From the NCBI RefSeq assembly GCF_019423705.1, contig NZ_JAHZAX010000016.1:1-41903 (forward strand): a stretch of 41,903 bases of DNA, written 5' to 3'. A model generated the notes under the pieces. The model was not told where the DNA came from. It made no database searches and saw only the letters and a list, made by a program, of their open reading frames with translations. Position numbers and translations under genes: made by a program. This document shows, piece after piece, positions 15,626 through 24,109 of the stretch (position 1 is the first letter of the stretch; each line of letters starts with the position of its first letter). Source of the stretch: Ruminococcus sp. (GTDB lineage: Bacteria > Bacillota > Clostridia > Oscillospirales > Ruminococcaceae).

Positions 15626-17014
15626 ATGAGCACACAAGTGCAGAATTTGCAAAAAGAAAACAAAATGGGCGTTATGCCTATACCGAAGCTGATGATGAAT
15701 ATGGGTCTGCCGATGATAATTTCAATGGTGGTGCAGGCGTTTTACAATATTGTTGACAGCTATTTTGTGAGCCGAATGACTGATGACAGCATTGCGAATA
15801 TGGGCGAATATGCGGTGAATGCGCTGACGCTGGCGTTCCCTGTACAGCTTCTTATCATAGCCGTGGGCGTCGGAACGGGCGTGGGAATAAACGCTCTGCT
15901 TTCGAGAAGTCTCGGCGAAAAGAATTTTGAAAGGGCTGGCAAGATAGCAGAAAATGCGATTTTTATCGGCGTTTGCACCTACATAGTATTTTTGCTGTTC
16001 GGACTATTCGGAACGCAGGCATTTCTTAAAACTCAGACTTCCGACCCTTTGGCGCTTAAACTTGGCGGACAATATCTCGGCATATGCTGCGTAATGTCCT
16101 TCGGCGCTGTGGGCTCGATGATATTTGAAAAGCTTTTGCAGGCGACAGGACGGACAATCCATTCCACCATAGCGCAGCTTGTTGGAGCGATAACGAACAT
16201 AGTTCTTGACCCTGTGCTTATATTCGGTCTTGGCTTTTTCCCGAAAATGGGCGTAAAGGGTGCGGCCTACGCTACCGTTGCAGGACAGATCATCACAATG
16301 GCTATCGGCGCAGTTCTGCATTTTGCCTGCAACAAAGAGATACCAAGGGGAGTGAGATTTTTCCGTCCGGAGGGCAAAATAATCGCAAACATTTACAAGA
16401 TCGGCGTTCCAGCTATCATAATCCAAGCCCTTATGTCGGTTATGACCTATGGCTTGAACATTATCCTTGGCAGGGTATCCCAGTCGGCTGTGACGGCTTA
16501 TGGCATTTATTACAAGATACAGCAATTCGTGTTCTTTGCGGCATTTGGAATGAACAACACCATTATCCCAGTTGTTTCCTACAATTTCGGTATGGGCGAC
16601 AAAAAGCGTGTGAAGGACGGCATAAAGTTCGGAATGTTATACACTTTGGCGCTTATGCTGTTGGGACTGGTGGGCTTGCAGCTGTTTGTCGATCCGCTAT
16701 GCGGCGTGTTCTCGCTGTCCGCCGAGACCGCTCAGCTTTGCAAATATGCCATTAGGATAATCACATTGGGATATATTTTTGCAGGTGCGAACATCGCATA
16801 TCAAGGCATTTTTCAAGCGCTGGATCACGGCATAGGTTCGCTGGTGCTATCGCTCATAAGACTTCTGATAGTGCCGCTGCCGCTGGCTTTTGGTCTGACA
16901 TTTGCCGCCAATGCAGGAAAGCTTGTATGGCTTGCTGTGCCAATAGGCGAGCTTGTGGGGCTTTTTGCGGCGCTGATAATAATGGGCAGGATAAAAAGAG
17001 AGCTGGAGCTTTAA
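15626..17014 (+). CDS. MATE-family multidrug efflux transporter
   Basis: A 462-residue protein of the MATE family, which export cationic drugs and metabolites in exchange for Na+ or H+. It has about twelve membrane helices in two homologous halves. Family stretches include the first-helix LPMIISMVVQAFYNIVDSYF and LLSRSLGEKNFERAGKIA in half one, and VPVVSYNFG-like IIPVVSYNFGMGDKKRVKDG in half two; it is closest to MepA/NorM-type clostridial members. GGGAGG precedes ATG 15626; a GTG fifteen bases upstream overlaps that ribosome site and is rejected. The gene lies behind an operator and an attenuator, so expression is probably inducible. Confidence 0.93.
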   Translation: MSTQVQNLQKENKMGVMPIPKLMMNMGLPMIISMVVQAFYNIVDSYFVSRMTDDSIANMGEYAVNALTLAFPVQLLIIAVGVGTGVGINALLSRSLGEKNFERAGKIAENAIFIGVCTYIVFLLFGLFGTQAFLKTQTSDPLALKLGGQYLGICCVMSFGAVGSMIFEKLLQATGRTIHSTIAQLVGAITNIVLDPVLIFGLGFFPKMGVKGAAYATVAGQIITMAIGAVLHFACNKEIPRGVRFFRPEGKIIANIYKIGVPAIIIQALMSVMTYGLNIILGRVSQSAVTAYGIYYKIQQFVFFAAFGMNNTIIPVVSYNFGMGDKKRVKDGIKFGMLYTLALMLLGLVGLQLFVDPLCGVFSLSAETAQLCKYAIRIITLGYIFAGANIAYQGIFQALDHGIGSLVLSLIRLLIVPLPLAFGLTFAANAGKLVWLAVPIGELVGLFAALIIMGRIKRELEL

Positions 17015-17025
17015 TATACCCGACG

Positions 17026-17062
17026 AGGCAAGGTGCGGCGACAAGCTGCGCTTTGCCTTTTT
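17026..17062 (+). terminator. Terminator of the MATE gene
   Basis: AGGCAA.GTGC.GC pairs with GC.GCGC.TTGCCT and is followed by T runs. Confidence 0.83.
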
Positions 17063-17115
17063 GCTTTTTTGTCTTTTATGTCGGAAAAAATATTGCGAAA
17101 AAAGAGGAAAGGGAC

Positions 17116-17144
17116 TTGACTATCGTGGCGAAATCGTGTATAAT
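17116..17144 (+). promoter_or_regulatory. Promoter of tRNA-Pro
   Basis: TTGACT (17116-17121) and TATAAT (17139-17144) are 17 bases apart, 15 bases upstream of the tRNA. Confidence 0.88.
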
Positions 17145-17158
17145 AATATGTGGTCGAT

Positions 17159-17235
17159 CGGGGTGTGGCGCAGATTGGTAGCGCGCTACCTTGGGGTGGT
17201 AGAGGTCGTCGGTTCAAATCCGGTCACTCCGACCA
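17159..17235 (+). tRNA. tRNA-Pro (anticodon GGG)
   Basis: This is a complete 77-base cloverleaf. Acceptor arms are CGGGGTG and CACTCCG, the D arm contains AGATTGGTAGCGC, and anticodon stem CTACC/GGTAG holds loop TTGGGGT (anticodon GGG, reading CCC/CCU). The T arm has GGTTCAAATCC, and discriminator A and CCA are encoded. Confidence 0.96.
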
Positions 17236-17239
17236 GTTT

Positions 17240-17273
17240 AGCCCGTCATCACAATGTGGTGGCGGGCTTTTTG
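17240..17273 (+). terminator. Terminator after tRNA-Pro
   Basis: AGCCCG.C.ATCAC pairs with GTGGT.G.CGGGCT around AAT and is followed by five T residues. Confidence 0.85.
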
Positions 17274-17287
17274 TATTTTCATTTACT

Positions 17288-17316
17288 CAAAGTATCAAAA
17301 TCATCAAGATCATCAA
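17288..17316 (+). repeat. Three 9-base tandem repeats
   Basis: Units ATCAAAATC, ATCAAGATC and ATCAAAATA occur in a row between the tRNA terminator and the next gene. No promoter is evident in this spacer. Short satellite of unknown meaning. Confidence 0.55.
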
Positions 17317-17356
17317 AATAGCCGAAAATATCAGCTTTTCAGAAAGGAGCAGCAGC

Positions 17357-17812
17357 TTGGATAACATCAAAAGCGCCAAGATCGGCGAAATTGGCGAGAA
17401 AAAACGTGTAAAAGACGTGTATAGCATTAGAATTGCGGATATTATTCTGAGCGTTGCCCTTGTGCCGGCGGCGGTCTTGATGTATGTTTTTCTGTTGTCG
17501 CCCAAAAGCACCGCAGCAGGGGAGACCGCCACCGCAGTCGTCACCGTCAGCGGCAAAGAATACGGCCGCTACCCCCTCGATAAAGATCAGTCCGTTAGGA
17601 TCGACACCGACGGTGGCTATAATCTGCTGGAAATAAAAGACGGCAAAGCCCTTATGGCGGAGGCGGATTGCCCCGACGGCTATTGCGTCAGCCACGGCGG
17701 AATTTCGAGAAAAGGCGAGGTCATAGTCTGCCTGCCACACAAGCTTTCCGTTGAGATCGAAACGAGCGAAAAGTCGGACAGCTCTGACGATATCGACGCA
17801 GTTGTGAGATAG
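17357..17812 (+). CDS. NusG-domain-II (Lin0431-like) membrane-anchored protein
   Basis: Only a TTG start (17357) fits: AGAAAGGAG lies eight bases upstream, and no ATG occurs in frame before the membrane helix. The product is 151 residues. It has a charged N-terminus of about 25 residues and one membrane helix (about 28-45), then an outer NusG_II-like domain with the characteristic CPDGYCVSHGGISRKG and VCLPHKL segments and three cysteines. This family is small, exported and found next to Gx transporters and often ApbE-type flavin transferases in Firmicutes. No RNA polymerase role is implied by the name. It is followed 13 bases later by the Gx transporter gene. Confidence 0.85.
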   Translation: MDNIKSAKIGEIGEKKRVKDVYSIRIADIILSVALVPAAVLMYVFLLSPKSTAAGETATAVVTVSGKEYGRYPLDKDQSVRIDTDGGYNLLEIKDGKALMAEADCPDGYCVSHGGISRKGEVIVCLPHKLSVEIETSEKSDSSDDIDAVVR

Positions 17813-17825
17813 CGGGGGCGGTGAA

Positions 17826-18368
17826 ATGGCAAGAATGAAAGCAAATGAAAAGTCAAAAATGTCCAAAATGTCAGCCGCAAAGCGTGTCACCACCGTGGGC
17901 GCATTAGCTGCCTTGGCGCTGATCTTCAGCTATGTCGAGGCGCTTATCCCGTTCAATTTCGGCGTGCCTGGAATAAAGCTCGGACTGGCAAATCTCGTGG
18001 TGGTCACGGGGCTTTATTACCTGTCCGTTTGGGACGTGCTGGCGGTGTCGCTCATAAGAATTTTGATCGCAGGACTGCTTTTCGGCAACGGCGTGTCGAT
18101 AATATACAGCCTCGCCGGTGGCTTGCTCAGCTTTGTAATAATGTGCGCAGTCAAGAAAACGGGCGCATTTTCAATCGTCGGCGTCAGCGTTCTCGGCGCA
18201 GTTTTCCACAATGTTGGACAGATCGCCGCAGCCTGCTTTGTGATGAAAACTGCCGTGATATTCTATTATCTTCCAATACTGATGATTGCCGCCGTAGCAA
18301 CAGGCTTTCTGCTGGGCTTCGTCTCGGGCAGGGTGCTGAAAATTCTGCAAAAGCAGCTTCAACATTGA
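17826..18368 (+). CDS. Gx transporter family protein (Hpre_diP_synt_I)
   Basis: A 180-residue integral membrane protein of the family once annotated as heptaprenyl diphosphate synthase component I and now regarded as an ECF/Gx-like transporter. After a basic tail, the first helix leads into EALIPFNFGVPGIKLGLANLV, the diagnostic family motif. Further stretches are SLIRILIAGLLFGNG and GAVFHNVGQIAAA. About five helices are predicted. GGGGGCGG lies before ATG 17826. It is coupled to the NusG_II protein upstream. No prenyl synthase component II is nearby, which favours the transporter reading. The substrate is unknown. Confidence 0.9.
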   Translation: MARMKANEKSKMSKMSAAKRVTTVGALAALALIFSYVEALIPFNFGVPGIKLGLANLVVVTGLYYLSVWDVLAVSLIRILIAGLLFGNGVSIIYSLAGGLLSFVIMCAVKKTGAFSIVGVSVLGAVFHNVGQIAAACFVMKTAVIFYYLPILMIAAVATGFLLGFVSGRVLKILQKQLQH

Positions 18369-18396
18369 CGGGTGAAAAAATATATGTGATATAAAA

Positions 18397-18440
18397 ACCG
18401 CCGCCCTGCTGATATTTTCAGCAGGGCGGCGGTGGTTTTG
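18397..18440. terminator. Strong terminator, convergent genes
   Basis: ACCGCCGCCCTGCTGA pairs perfectly with TCAGCAGGGCGGCGGT around a short ATATTT-type loop and is followed by GGTTTTG. A-rich flank on the left lets it serve both strands. Confidence 0.9.
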
Positions 18441-18444
18441 TTAT

Positions 18445-18594
18445 TTAGTCGGGAATATTGAAAATTGCGTAGTCGTTGTTGTCATCACTCTCTGAATATG
18501 GCGCAACATCTGTTTCGGTGCTAGCCGCCATAACATCTTCTGTAATAAACTTTGTTATTTCGATCTCAGGCTCAAAATATCTCTCTTTTTTCAT
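18445..18594 (-). CDS. 49-residue acidic peptide downstream of the transglutaminase protein
   Basis: This short gene has AGAGGAAAAG just before ATG 18594 and starts only 23 bases after the stop of the 1016-residue secreted protein, on the same strand, with no terminator between. It opens with a MKKERYFEPEIEITKF stretch, continues with TEDVMAAST, and ends in a Ser/Asp/Asn-rich tail that finishes IFNIPD. The start resembles the MKK-Y-x-P-E-I-E-V-x-F pattern seen in many short gut-bacterial proteins of unknown role, with a possible leader/core split after the MAAS region. There is no cysteine and no signal peptide. It could be a modified-peptide precursor or a small partner protein; neither is shown. 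Confidence 0.72.
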   Translation of the reverse strand: MKKERYFEPEIEITKFITEDVMAASTETDVAPYSESDDNNDYAIFNIPD

Positions 18595-18617
18595 TTTACT
18601 TTTCCTCTTTTCTACTA

Positions 18618-21600
18618 TCAAGAAGCACTTGTGTATGCTTTTGCTTCCTTATTATAAAGTACAAACGCTTTCAGCAATGTAACAAGATCGCTGTTGCGGT
18701 TTCTTGCGGCATAAACATAAGTAAGCGGCGAGTCCGTAACAGTCATTGTTTCAGTACCCTTGCTGACAGTCAATTTAACTTCATCGCCAAGCTGATGAGG
18801 CGCAATGTCATTGATATCAACATAATAGCGACCATTTTTCAGCGTCGGGGTGAGAGCTTGGTTATTATATGTGAATGTGTAATTTGAAATGTCACTTCCA
18901 CTAACCAAATTAAAGTAAACTCTCAGAATTGTTTTTGATTCAAGCACAAGGCTGCGTCCGTACAATGAAATGCCTTCGATATCGTCTGTCTTAGAGAACA
19001 TCTGCTGATCTTTCAAATCGTTAAGATCAACAGCATTTATCTTATTAAGATCATCAGCTGAAATAGTTACGCCGTTGTTATCAAAATATGACTTTGCGGT
19101 GATTCCGTAAAGATATGTTGCGTTGACAAGGCTCTGAGCGGCTTTTGCTTCTTTGTGGTTATAAGCATTTTCATCATTTGCCGCCTTATTTATAGAGTCA
19201 ACATATCTTAAAACGGAGTAATCAAAGCTGTTGCTTGACTTGTCGCCGTATACAAGCTTAGCTGTAACAGTAGCGTCCATTTGCTTTGAATTGAGCGGAC
19301 ACTCAAAACGATACAGACCATTATCATTTTTGCCTGACTGATTAGCGGTGATAGTCTCGTCGCCAACTGTGAATTCCATAACAACATCGTCAGCATTTGC
19401 GTCAGATGAAAGGTCAGCGTAGAAATTGATGCTTATAGCGTCGCTAAGACTTACAGTTGTGCCTATAATATCGCCAACGCCGTTTTCATAAACGCCGCAA
19501 TCTGCAACTGTGCATTTGCCAAGTGAGTAGTGATGAATAACGCCATAATCATATATTCCACAGGTCTGGCAAGCACGTCTTAATCTTCCGTGCGTTGTCC
19601 TTGTGGCAGCCTGCATAGTTGCCCATTCGCCCCAGCTGTGTCCCTTGGCAGGAACGATCTCTTGTCGCTGGTTGCCGCAGGTCGGACAGGTATAAACATT
19701 AACACCATCATATATGCAGGTCGGAAGTCTGTAAGCGCTTAAATACTCAGAAAAATGCTCACACGCTGTGATCTCAAAATTCTTTGTGACCTCTCCTGCA
19801 TAGGGATCAATACCCTTTATAGTGATACTAGCAGTACCTTCATTAACATTGTTTTTGTATTCGAGAGTGTAATCAACGTCCTGTACAAGATATTTGCCGT
19901 CTTCTCTTACCGTTACATATGGTTTGATCTCATACTTAGCATATGACAGGCTTGTAGCATAAACCTTTATATCGCAGTCAGAAATATAATCCTTGTCTGC
20001 CCAGAATGTAAGACCGTTCTTGGCTGCAAACTTTTCAGCGTGGCTGTTGTGCTTGCCTCTTACTATGGTCGAATTTGTTGTAAAATCGCTCTTATAACCA
20101 ACAGCATAATCGCCTATAACGAGCCTGTATACCTTGTTACCGTCTTTATCTTCGGTTATGCCAAAATTTGAACTCGTCTTATATGGTATATAAAGATAGT
20201 CGATGTTGTTGCAGTTGAAGAATGCAAAAGAACCGAGGTATCTCAAAGTTGATGGTAATGTTACATTGGTAAGTTCAGTACAATTATAGAAAGCGCCATT
20301 GTAATAATACTTGCTCTCGTCTATCTTTGCAACGCTCTCAGGTATATAGATACTTGTGATCTTGCTGTTTGCAAACGCACCGCTTGAAATAACTCTCACA
20401 TAATCGTTGTCAATTCTGTCAGGGATAGCTACGGCACCCGTTGCAGAAGTTGCGTCCGTGAGTATCAGCGAATGACCGACCTTTGAATATGTAAATCCTT
20501 CATATTTAATTGTCGAGGTCTCGGGCGTTTTGTAATCGCTTGCCGGCATATCAGGAATCGAATAAAGGAACTCAAAACCTGTTCCTGTGGTGTCATAAGG
20601 GATATGCTGATTGTCGTCTGTAAATTCATTAGAACCCTTTCCAAACCACTCGTAGAATTTATTATAATACGCTGTGTTGTTCCAGTTTACGTCCCAAGTA
20701 ACGTCAACGCCGTAGTAATTGCCGTCGTCCATTTTAACGTAATTCCAAGCGTGATCGTAATTCACCGCATAAATGCACTCAACACCGATGTAATTCATCG
20801 CCATAGAATAAGCCTTTGCAAAGCTTTCGCATACGCCGTCAAGATCATCGTCAAGAGATCCCAAAACATTGTGCGCCGTGCGTGTGGAAGCAGGAGAACC
20901 TGTGCTGTCATAATCGTAAATGTTCTCGGAAGTCATAATGTCGTGTACGATCATAGCCTTATCATAGGCTGTGTTGTATCTGTCTGCGACATCTTTGAAT
21001 TCCTTCATCTTTTCAGCAATAAGCTCATCGCCCTCACGTCTTGCCTCTGCTGAGAAATACTGACTGTCTACCATAGCGTAAATTTCAGTCTTACTTGTAT
21101 AAGCGCCGCCCCAAAGCCAGAAATACTTTGGATGGTCGTGCTGCCAGGTGTTGTATATCGCAAGCGCCTGATTTTTAGTAAGTCCGAATTGATTGTAGTT
21201 AACAGAGCCGACATAAGCAAGATTTGCGTCATTTGCCGGAACCATATTTTTTCCGCTTGCTTCAAAATCCTCAGCTACAACGTCAAAGAGTGAATACAAA
21301 GCCTGCGCCTTATCTTCATCAGCTATTTCGCCAAGGTGCTGAAGTCCATAATCCGAATCATACCGCTCTGTACTTCCGTCCGCAGTAAACAGCGCAATGC
21401 CGTCCTCCGCAACGCATACAGCGTAGTCCGCAATGGTGTATTCCTTTACGTCCTCGGGTACATCGTCCTCCGAAACCTCGATAGATTGCGGCTGGATAAC
21501 TCCGCCCGTTGGCGTCAGATCAACGTCCTGCCAGGTCGACCCCTGAGAAATCGCTTCATTCTGTCCGCCAGTCTCAACCTGCGAGCCTTCCGCCACCGCC

Positions 21601-21668
21601 GTGACGCTCACGCTGCTGATCGCCATTATCGCCGAAAGCAGCAATGCGGTCAGTTTTTTCATCTTCAT
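18618..21668 (-). CDS. Secreted transglutaminase-like / leucine-rich repeat protein
   Basis: A 1016-residue exported protein with a signal peptide (about residues 1-27). An N-terminal region is followed by a transglutaminase-like core with C280 in DGVCESFA, H306 in YDHAWNYV and D322 in GVDVTWD: the complete Cys-His-Asp triad. Next comes a BspA-type leucine-rich segment (about 390-540, units like ISSGAFANSKITSIYIPESV and NCTELTNVTLPSTL). A beta-sandwich-like segment and two cysteine pairs of zinc-ribbon look (CPTCG, CQTCG, about 650-720) follow, then a C-terminal adhesion-type domain seen in ruminococcal surface proteins. GGAGG precedes ATG. It probably acts on proteins or peptides outside the cell (protease or crosslinker). 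Confidence 0.88.
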   Translation of the reverse strand: MKMKKLTALLLSAIMAISSVSVTAVAEGSQVETGGQNEAISQGSTWQDVDLTPTGGVIQPQSIEVSEDDVPEDVKEYTIADYAVCVAEDGIALFTADGSTERYDSDYGLQHLGEIADEDKAQALYSLFDVVAEDFEASGKNMVPANDANLAYVGSVNYNQFGLTKNQALAIYNTWQHDHPKYFWLWGGAYTSKTEIYAMVDSQYFSAEARREGDELIAEKMKEFKDVADRYNTAYDKAMIVHDIMTSENIYDYDSTGSPASTRTAHNVLGSLDDDLDGVCESFAKAYSMAMNYIGVECIYAVNYDHAWNYVKMDDGNYYGVDVTWDVNWNNTAYYNKFYEWFGKGSNEFTDDNQHIPYDTTGTGFEFLYSIPDMPASDYKTPETSTIKYEGFTYSKVGHSLILTDATSATGAVAIPDRIDNDYVRVISSGAFANSKITSIYIPESVAKIDESKYYYNGAFYNCTELTNVTLPSTLRYLGSFAFFNCNNIDYLYIPYKTSSNFGITEDKDGNKVYRLVIGDYAVGYKSDFTTNSTIVRGKHNSHAEKFAAKNGLTFWADKDYISDCDIKVYATSLSYAKYEIKPYVTVREDGKYLVQDVDYTLEYKNNVNEGTASITIKGIDPYAGEVTKNFEITACEHFSEYLSAYRLPTCIYDGVNVYTCPTCGNQRQEIVPAKGHSWGEWATMQAATRTTHGRLRRACQTCGIYDYGVIHHYSLGKCTVADCGVYENGVGDIIGTTVSLSDAISINFYADLSSDANADDVVMEFTVGDETITANQSGKNDNGLYRFECPLNSKQMDATVTAKLVYGDKSSNSFDYSVLRYVDSINKAANDENAYNHKEAKAAQSLVNATYLYGITAKSYFDNNGVTISADDLNKINAVDLNDLKDQQMFSKTDDIEGISLYGRSLVLESKTILRVYFNLVSGSDISNYTFTYNNQALTPTLKNGRYYVDINDIAPHQLGDEVKLTVSKGTETMTVTDSPLTYVYAARNRNSDLVTLLKAFVLYNKEAKAYTSAS

Positions 21669-21793
21669 ACTAATACCTCCTGTAAAAAGCAGCCAAAGCC
21701 GCTCCCCTTATATCAGCAATAGCCTATCACAAATCGCAAATTTTGATCTGCGTTGCGATATGTACCTGCAACTATGCCAATTTATCATATACT

Positions 21794-21822
21794 ATTATAT
21801 AATATATGTGAATTAGTGTCAA
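21794..21822 (-). promoter_or_regulatory. Promoter of the transglutaminase protein gene
   Basis: On the minus strand TTGACA (21817-21822) and TATAAT (21794-21799) are 17 bases apart, with a leader of about 120 bases. The gap from 21669 to 21984 otherwise holds only this promoter and the divergent LysR promoter. Confidence 0.87.
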
Positions 21823-21935
21823 GCATTTGCACTTTATTTCTTGATGTTTCGACATTTTGTATAATTTGCGCTGATTTATTAGGCGATTATGACAAGTATA
21901 TGTCACCAACAATAAGTAGAAAATTTCACAAATTA

Positions 21936-21965
21936 TTGTTATAATAATATCTGTTATATTATAAT
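21936..21965 (+). promoter_or_regulatory. Possible LysR gene promoter
   Basis: TTGTTA (21936-21941) and TATAAT (21960-21965) are 18 bases apart in a very AT-rich stretch. The resulting leader would be short (about 13 bases). Other -10-like hexamers nearby make the exact choice uncertain. Confidence 0.4.
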
Positions 21966-21984
21966 AGGAAAGCAGGTGCGCAAT

Positions 21985-22893
21985 ATGACCTTGCAGCAGC
22001 TTAAATATGTGGTGGCGACCGCCGAGAAAGGCTCTATAAGCGAAGCCGCCAAATCGCTCTTCATCACCCAGCCAAGCCTTACAAACGCTATCCGTGAGCT
22101 GGAAAAAGAAATGAATGTGGAAATTTTCAGCCGTACAAATAAAGGCATTATCGTCTCAAAAGAGGGCGAGATCTTCCTTGGCTATGCACGACAGGTGCTT
22201 GAGCAGGCAAGCCTTTTGGAAGAGCGCTATATGGGCAAACAGACTTGGAAAAGACAGTTTTGCATCTCCACCCAGCACTATTCTTTCGCAGTCAATGCCT
22301 TTGTCGATCTCATCAAAGAGTTCGGCGGCGAGGAGTACGATTTCAGTATCCGTGAAACTCAGACCCACGAGATCATCGACGACGTGGCAAGAATGAAAAG
22401 CGAAATTGGTATCCTCTACCTCAACGACTTCAACGAGCCCGTCCTCCGCAAACTCATAAAATCAAACGGCTTGACCTTTACCGAGCTTTTTTCCGCAAAA
22501 CCCCACGTCTTTGTTGGCTCAGCAAACCCTCTTGCCAAAAGAGCCTCCGTCACCCTCGACGACCTAAAGCCTTACCCATACCTATCATTCGAGCAGGGCG
22601 AGTATAATTCATTCTACTATTCCGAGGAGATCCTCAGCACCATAAAGCGTGATAAAAATATCCGTGTCCGTGACCGTGCGACCCTCTTCAATCTTCTTAT
22701 CGGACTTAACGGCTATACCATTTGCAGCGGCGTTATCGATGAAAAACTTAACGGCAGCGATATCGTCGCCGTGCCGCTTGAAGCCGAGGGCGCAATGCGT
22801 GTCGGTATCCTCACAAACCCGAAAGTGCTCAAAAACAGCCTTACCGATTTTTATATCGCTGCGCTGAAAAAATACATCACGCCGAACCCCTAG
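21985..22893 (+). CDS. LysR-type transcriptional regulator
   Basis: A 302-residue regulator with the usual LysR length. The N-terminal winged helix-turn-helix is clear (MTLQQLKYVVATAEKGSISEAAKSL, recognition helix around ITQPSLTNAIRELEKE). A linker helix and a two-lobed effector domain follow (about 90-300). AGGTG lies eight bases before ATG 21985. It is followed on the same strand by an ABC importer with its own promoter, and is divergent from the transglutaminase gene, so either could be its target. The effector cannot be told from the sequence. Confidence 0.93.
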   Translation: MTLQQLKYVVATAEKGSISEAAKSLFITQPSLTNAIRELEKEMNVEIFSRTNKGIIVSKEGEIFLGYARQVLEQASLLEERYMGKQTWKRQFCISTQHYSFAVNAFVDLIKEFGGEEYDFSIRETQTHEIIDDVARMKSEIGILYLNDFNEPVLRKLIKSNGLTFTELFSAKPHVFVGSANPLAKRASVTLDDLKPYPYLSFEQGEYNSFYYSEEILSTIKRDKNIRVRDRATLFNLLIGLNGYTICSGVIDEKLNGSDIVAVPLEAEGAMRVGILTNPKVLKNSLTDFYIAALKKYITPNP

Positions 22894-22930
22894 CAAACCA
22901 AGCATTTGCGTTGCTTATTTTCACAAAAAC

Positions 22931-22957
22931 AACCTAGCAACTCAGTAGGTTTTTTGT
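22931..22957 (+). terminator. Terminator of the LysR gene
   Basis: AACCTA (22931-22936) and TAGGTT (22946-22951), extended by A-T pairs, are followed by six T residues. Confidence 0.78.
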
Positions 22958-22995
22958 TATTTGTACGATCATTTTTACCATACCTTGACTTGCCC

Positions 22996-23024
22996 TTGAC
23001 AAATAATAGCCGCTGTGCTTTAAT
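22996..23024 (+). promoter_or_regulatory. Promoter of the ABC binding-protein gene
   Basis: TTGACA (22996-23001) and TTTAAT (23019-23024) are 17 bases apart. A second TTGACT lies 12 bases upstream. A small GTAG.GC/GCCTAC hairpin sits near the transcript start. Confidence 0.78.
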
Positions 23025-23086
23025 ATAGTAGTAGGGCAAAGCCTACATCTTTTATTTTTTCACTTATGGAAAGGAAGCTGAAAATT

Positions 23087-24109
23087 ATGAAGCTTAGAAA
23101 AGTTTTGGCTCTTGCTGCCGCAGCAGTATTGGCCGTGTCAGCTCTTGCTTCTTGCGGCGTAAAGGAAGATTCCTCAAACGCTTCAAAGGCAGAGGGTTCA
23201 TCAGACAAACATTATAAGATAGGTATTGTTCAGATTATGGAGCATACCTCCCTGAACACTATCAGAGACGCTGTTATCGACCAGTTGGCAGCTCTTGGCT
23301 ATGTAGACGGTGAAAACTGCACTATCGACGCACAGCAGGCTAATAACGAATCGACAACTGTTCAGCAGATACTCGACCAGTTCAAGGCTGACGGCGACGA
23401 TATCATCATCGCTATCACAACACCTTGCGCACAGCTCGCAGCACCATATTCAGAGGAGATCCCAGTCGTATTCTCCGCTGTAACAGACCCGGTCGGAGCA
23501 GGCCTTTGCGATTCACTCGAGAGCACAGGTTCAAACATCACAGGCACATCTGACAAGCTTGCTATCACAAAGATACTTGATTTCGCACTTGAAATGAAGC
23601 CTGACATCAAGACCCTTGGCTACCTTTACAACACAGGCGAGGACAATTCAGTTTCAAGCCTCAAGGAAGTAAAGGAATACTGCGAAGCAAAGGGCATCAC
23701 AGTAGTAGAGGGCGCAGCTTCAAACACATCTGAGGTACAGGAAGCAGCGCAGAACCTTGCATCAAAGTGTGACGCCGTGTTCTCACCTAACGATAACACT
23801 ATCGCAGGTGCAATGGGCACAGTAACAGAAGTAATGAACAAGGCGAAGGTACCAATGTTTGTTGGCGCAGATTCAATGGTAATGGACGGCGGACTTGGTA
23901 CAGTCGGCATTGAGTATTCAGACCTTGGAAAAGAGACAGCAAATATGGCAGCGCAGATACTCAGCGGCGAGAAGAAGGCGTCTGAGATACCGATCAAGGT
24001 ATTCAATGAAGATCTCAGCACATACATCAATAAGACAACAGCGGAAGCTATTGGAATAACCATTCCTGACGATATCGCTAATGGCGAAAAAACTGTTTAC
24101 TTTGAATAG
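23087..24109 (+). CDS. ABC importer substrate-binding lipoprotein (TrpX-like)
   Basis: A 340-residue lipoprotein with signal peptide and lipobox LASC (C22 of the precursor), placing it on the outer face of the membrane. The mature part belongs to the ABC_sub_bind family: YKIGIVQIMEHTSLNTIRDAVIDQL at its start, DAQQANNESTTVQQILDQF, VFSAVTDPVGAGL in the middle, and a second lobe with VFSPNDNTIAGAM. Such proteins are encoded with a BPD_transp_2 permease and an ATPase; the streptococcal TrpXYZ set imports tryptophan. AAAGGAAG precedes ATG 23087. A terminator and a new promoter separate it from the permease, which may give the binding protein higher expression. The substrate is inferred only from family. 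Confidence 0.92.
   Translation: MKLRKVLALAAAAVLAVSALASCGVKEDSSNASKAEGSSDKHYKIGIVQIMEHTSLNTIRDAVIDQLAALGYVDGENCTIDAQQANNESTTVQQILDQFKADGDDIIIAITTPCAQLAAPYSEEIPVVFSAVTDPVGAGLCDSLESTGSNITGTSDKLAITKILDFALEMKPDIKTLGYLYNTGEDNSVSSLKEVKEYCEAKGITVVEGAASNTSEVQEAAQNLASKCDAVFSPNDNTIAGAMGTVTEVMNKAKVPMFVGADSMVMDGGLGTVGIEYSDLGKETANMAAQILSGEKKASEIPIKVFNEDLSTYINKTTAEAIGITIPDDIANGEKTVYFE

Noticed and set aside
17150..17356. Open frame running from the tRNA-Pro gene into the NusG_II gene
   Set aside because: It translates a tRNA and its terminator; the TTG at 17357 with AGAAAGGAG upstream is the plausible start.
22893..23086. T-box or other riboswitch before the TrpX-like gene
   Set aside because: The leader after the mapped-looking promoter is only about 55 bases and lacks T-box motifs.
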